A stretch of DNA of 6,095 nucleotides from an uncultured Ellagibacter sp. (GTDB lineage: Bacteria > Actinomycetota > Coriobacteriia > Coriobacteriales > Eggerthellaceae). The notes under the pieces are model-generated. The model was given only the letters and a program-made list of their open reading frames with translations, did not search any database and had not been told where the DNA came from. Positions 5,166 through 6,095 of this stretch are shown here, in pieces (the first letter of the stretch is position 1; each line of letters opens with the position of its first letter). The DNA lies in NCBI GenBank assembly GCA_934613165.1, contig CAKTSW010000094.1, positions 1 to 6,095 on the forward strand, written 5' to 3'. Both the position numbers and the translations under genes were made by a program.

Positions 5166-6095
5166 CTAGTAGTTCGCGGTCACTTCCCCGCGCTCGACCT
5201 TGCCGAGACGACGCATCTCCACGGCGATGAAGATGGCCGTGACGAAGATGGACAAGAAGTCAGCAACAGGGGTCGCTATGTAGAGCGCGTCCAAGCCCGT
5301 GAACTGGGAGAACCACGTCGGAAGCACCTCAGGCAGCCAGAACATGAGCGGGAGGAGGAACAGCACCTGGCGCGTGAGCGACAGGATGGTCGATTTGGCC
5401 GGCTGACCCGTCGCCTGGAAGTAGTTCGAACCGACGATCTGGAAACCGACAAGCGGGAGCATGAGCAACTGCACCTTGAGCGCGAAGATGGTGAAGTCGG
5501 TGAGGTCGGGATTCGTGATGCCGAACAGGTTGACGATGGGGCCCGGGAACAGATGCACGGCCGCCCACATGATGACCGCGAGCGACGTCGCGAAGGCGAC
5601 GCCGAGCCAGAGCGCCTTGCGCACGCGCACGATCTTCTTCGCACCGTAGTTGAAACCAAGCAGCGGCTGCAGCGCCACCGACACGCCGATGAGCGGCATG
5701 ACCGTGAACATGGCAATGCGCTGCACGACGCCGATCGAGGCGAGCGCGCCTTCCGCGCCGACCGCGCTCACGCTGCCGTACTTCACGAGCAGGAAGTTGA
5801 CGGCGAAGTTGACCACCGCGGCGCCAGCCTGGACAGCGAAGCTCGCAAGGCCGAGCGAGAGGATGGAGCGGATGATCTTCGCGTGCGGGCGCATGCAGTG
5901 CACGTGGAGCTTGAGCGGCGCGTTCTTCGTGAAGATGAAGAACCACAGCACCGACACGCACGACGCCGCCTGGCCGACGAGCGTAGCGAGCGCGCTGCCC
6001 TCGACGCCCCAGCCGAGCTTCAGGACGAACAGGTAGTTGAAGATGGTGCAGACCACCGCGCCGATGACCATGGTCACGAGCGCGCGGTTCGGAGC
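5166..6095 (-). CDS. MATE-family multidrug efflux transporter (5' partial)
   Basis: This is the C-terminal 309 residues of an integral membrane exporter of the MATE (MatE/DinF/NorM) family, which expels drugs or metabolites in exchange for Na+ or H+. The frame is open to the window edge and its first visible residues (APNRALVT) continue the family pattern. The GTG at 6077 and ATG at 6071 are therefore internal, and roughly 140-150 residues are missing from the usual 440-460. About eight hydrophobic segments are visible. Family-like features are EGSALATLVGQ (32-42), LQPLLGFNYGAKK in the second half-repeat (142-154), and GSNYFQATGQ (222-231), which matches the usual N-x-x-x-Q-A-x-G loop. The tail after the last segment is short and charged (RRLGKVERGE). 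The substrate cannot be predicted. The gene ends at TAG (5168-5166) before a hairpin. Confidence 0.93.
   Translation of the reverse strand, partial: APNRALVTMVIGAVVCTIFNYLFVLKLGWGVEGSALATLVGQAASCVSVLWFFIFTKNAPLKLHVHCMRPHAKIIRSILSLGLASFAVQAGAAVVNFAVNFLLVKYGSVSAVGAEGALASIGVVQRIAMFTVMPLIGVSVALQPLLGFNYGAKKIVRVRKALWLGVAFATSLAVIMWAAVHLFPGPIVNLFGITNPDLTDFTIFALKVQLLMLPLVGFQIVGSNYFQATGQPAKSTILSLTRQVLFLLPLMFWLPEVLPTWFSQFTGLDALYIATPVADFLSIFVTAIFIAVEMRRLGKVERGEVTANY

Overview
The window is GC-rich DNA (roughly 60-65% by eye) with dense coding, frequent GTG starts, strong AAGGAG-type ribosome binding sites and hairpins between genes. The gene mix (a two-component kinase fragment, a large secreted beta-helix-like protein, FabH, BioY and a MATE transporter) and the protein style suggest a high-GC Gram-positive gut bacterium. 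Coriobacteriia (Eggerthella/Gordonibacter-like) is my best guess, but this is inference: no marker gene in the window settles it.

Left part (1-3061, + strand). The window opens inside a sensor histidine kinase, of which only the catalytic ATPase domain is present. Its stop codon overlaps the GTG start of a TetR-type regulator by 4 bp (GTGA), so the two are probably co-transcribed and translationally coupled. A 245-bp intergenic region follows. It holds a symmetrical set of four 6-bp boxes, CTGAAA-N5-CTGAAA facing TTTCAG-N5-TTTCAG, and the right-hand pair sits 10 bp upstream of a TATAGT -10 element. An 11-bp repeat pitch placed over the -35 region is typical of promoters activated by OmpR/PhoB-family response regulators. 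The promoter drives a 628-residue exported protein with a long N-region signal peptide, a Gly/Pro/Ala linker, a repetitive beta-strand-rich core (probable right-handed beta-helix), a Ser/Thr/Ala linker and a C-terminal amphipathic helix. The simplest model is that the upstream kinase and its unseen response regulator control this surface or secreted protein. This is the least understood part of the window.

Middle (3062-4361). A strong 13-bp hairpin terminator serves both the beta-helix gene and the convergent fabH. FabH (beta-ketoacyl-ACP synthase III, 370 residues) has the full Cys-His-Asn triad but is about 50 residues longer than the E. coli enzyme. It has its own extended -10 promoter and a 9-bp perfect hairpin in its leader, between the promoter and the ribosome binding site.

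Right part (4362-6095, - strand). bioY encodes the substrate-binding subunit of an ECF biotin transporter. Its likely start is an internal GTG, and an inverted repeat TTGTTA-N8-TAACAA overlaps the deduced -35 region. Beyond a 14-bp hairpin lies the C-terminal two thirds of a MATE-family multidrug exporter, which runs off the window. bioY and fabH connect functionally: biotin is the cofactor of acetyl-CoA carboxylase, which makes the malonyl units FabH uses to start fatty-acid synthesis. No RNA genes, insertion sequences, CRISPR arrays or attachment sites were seen.
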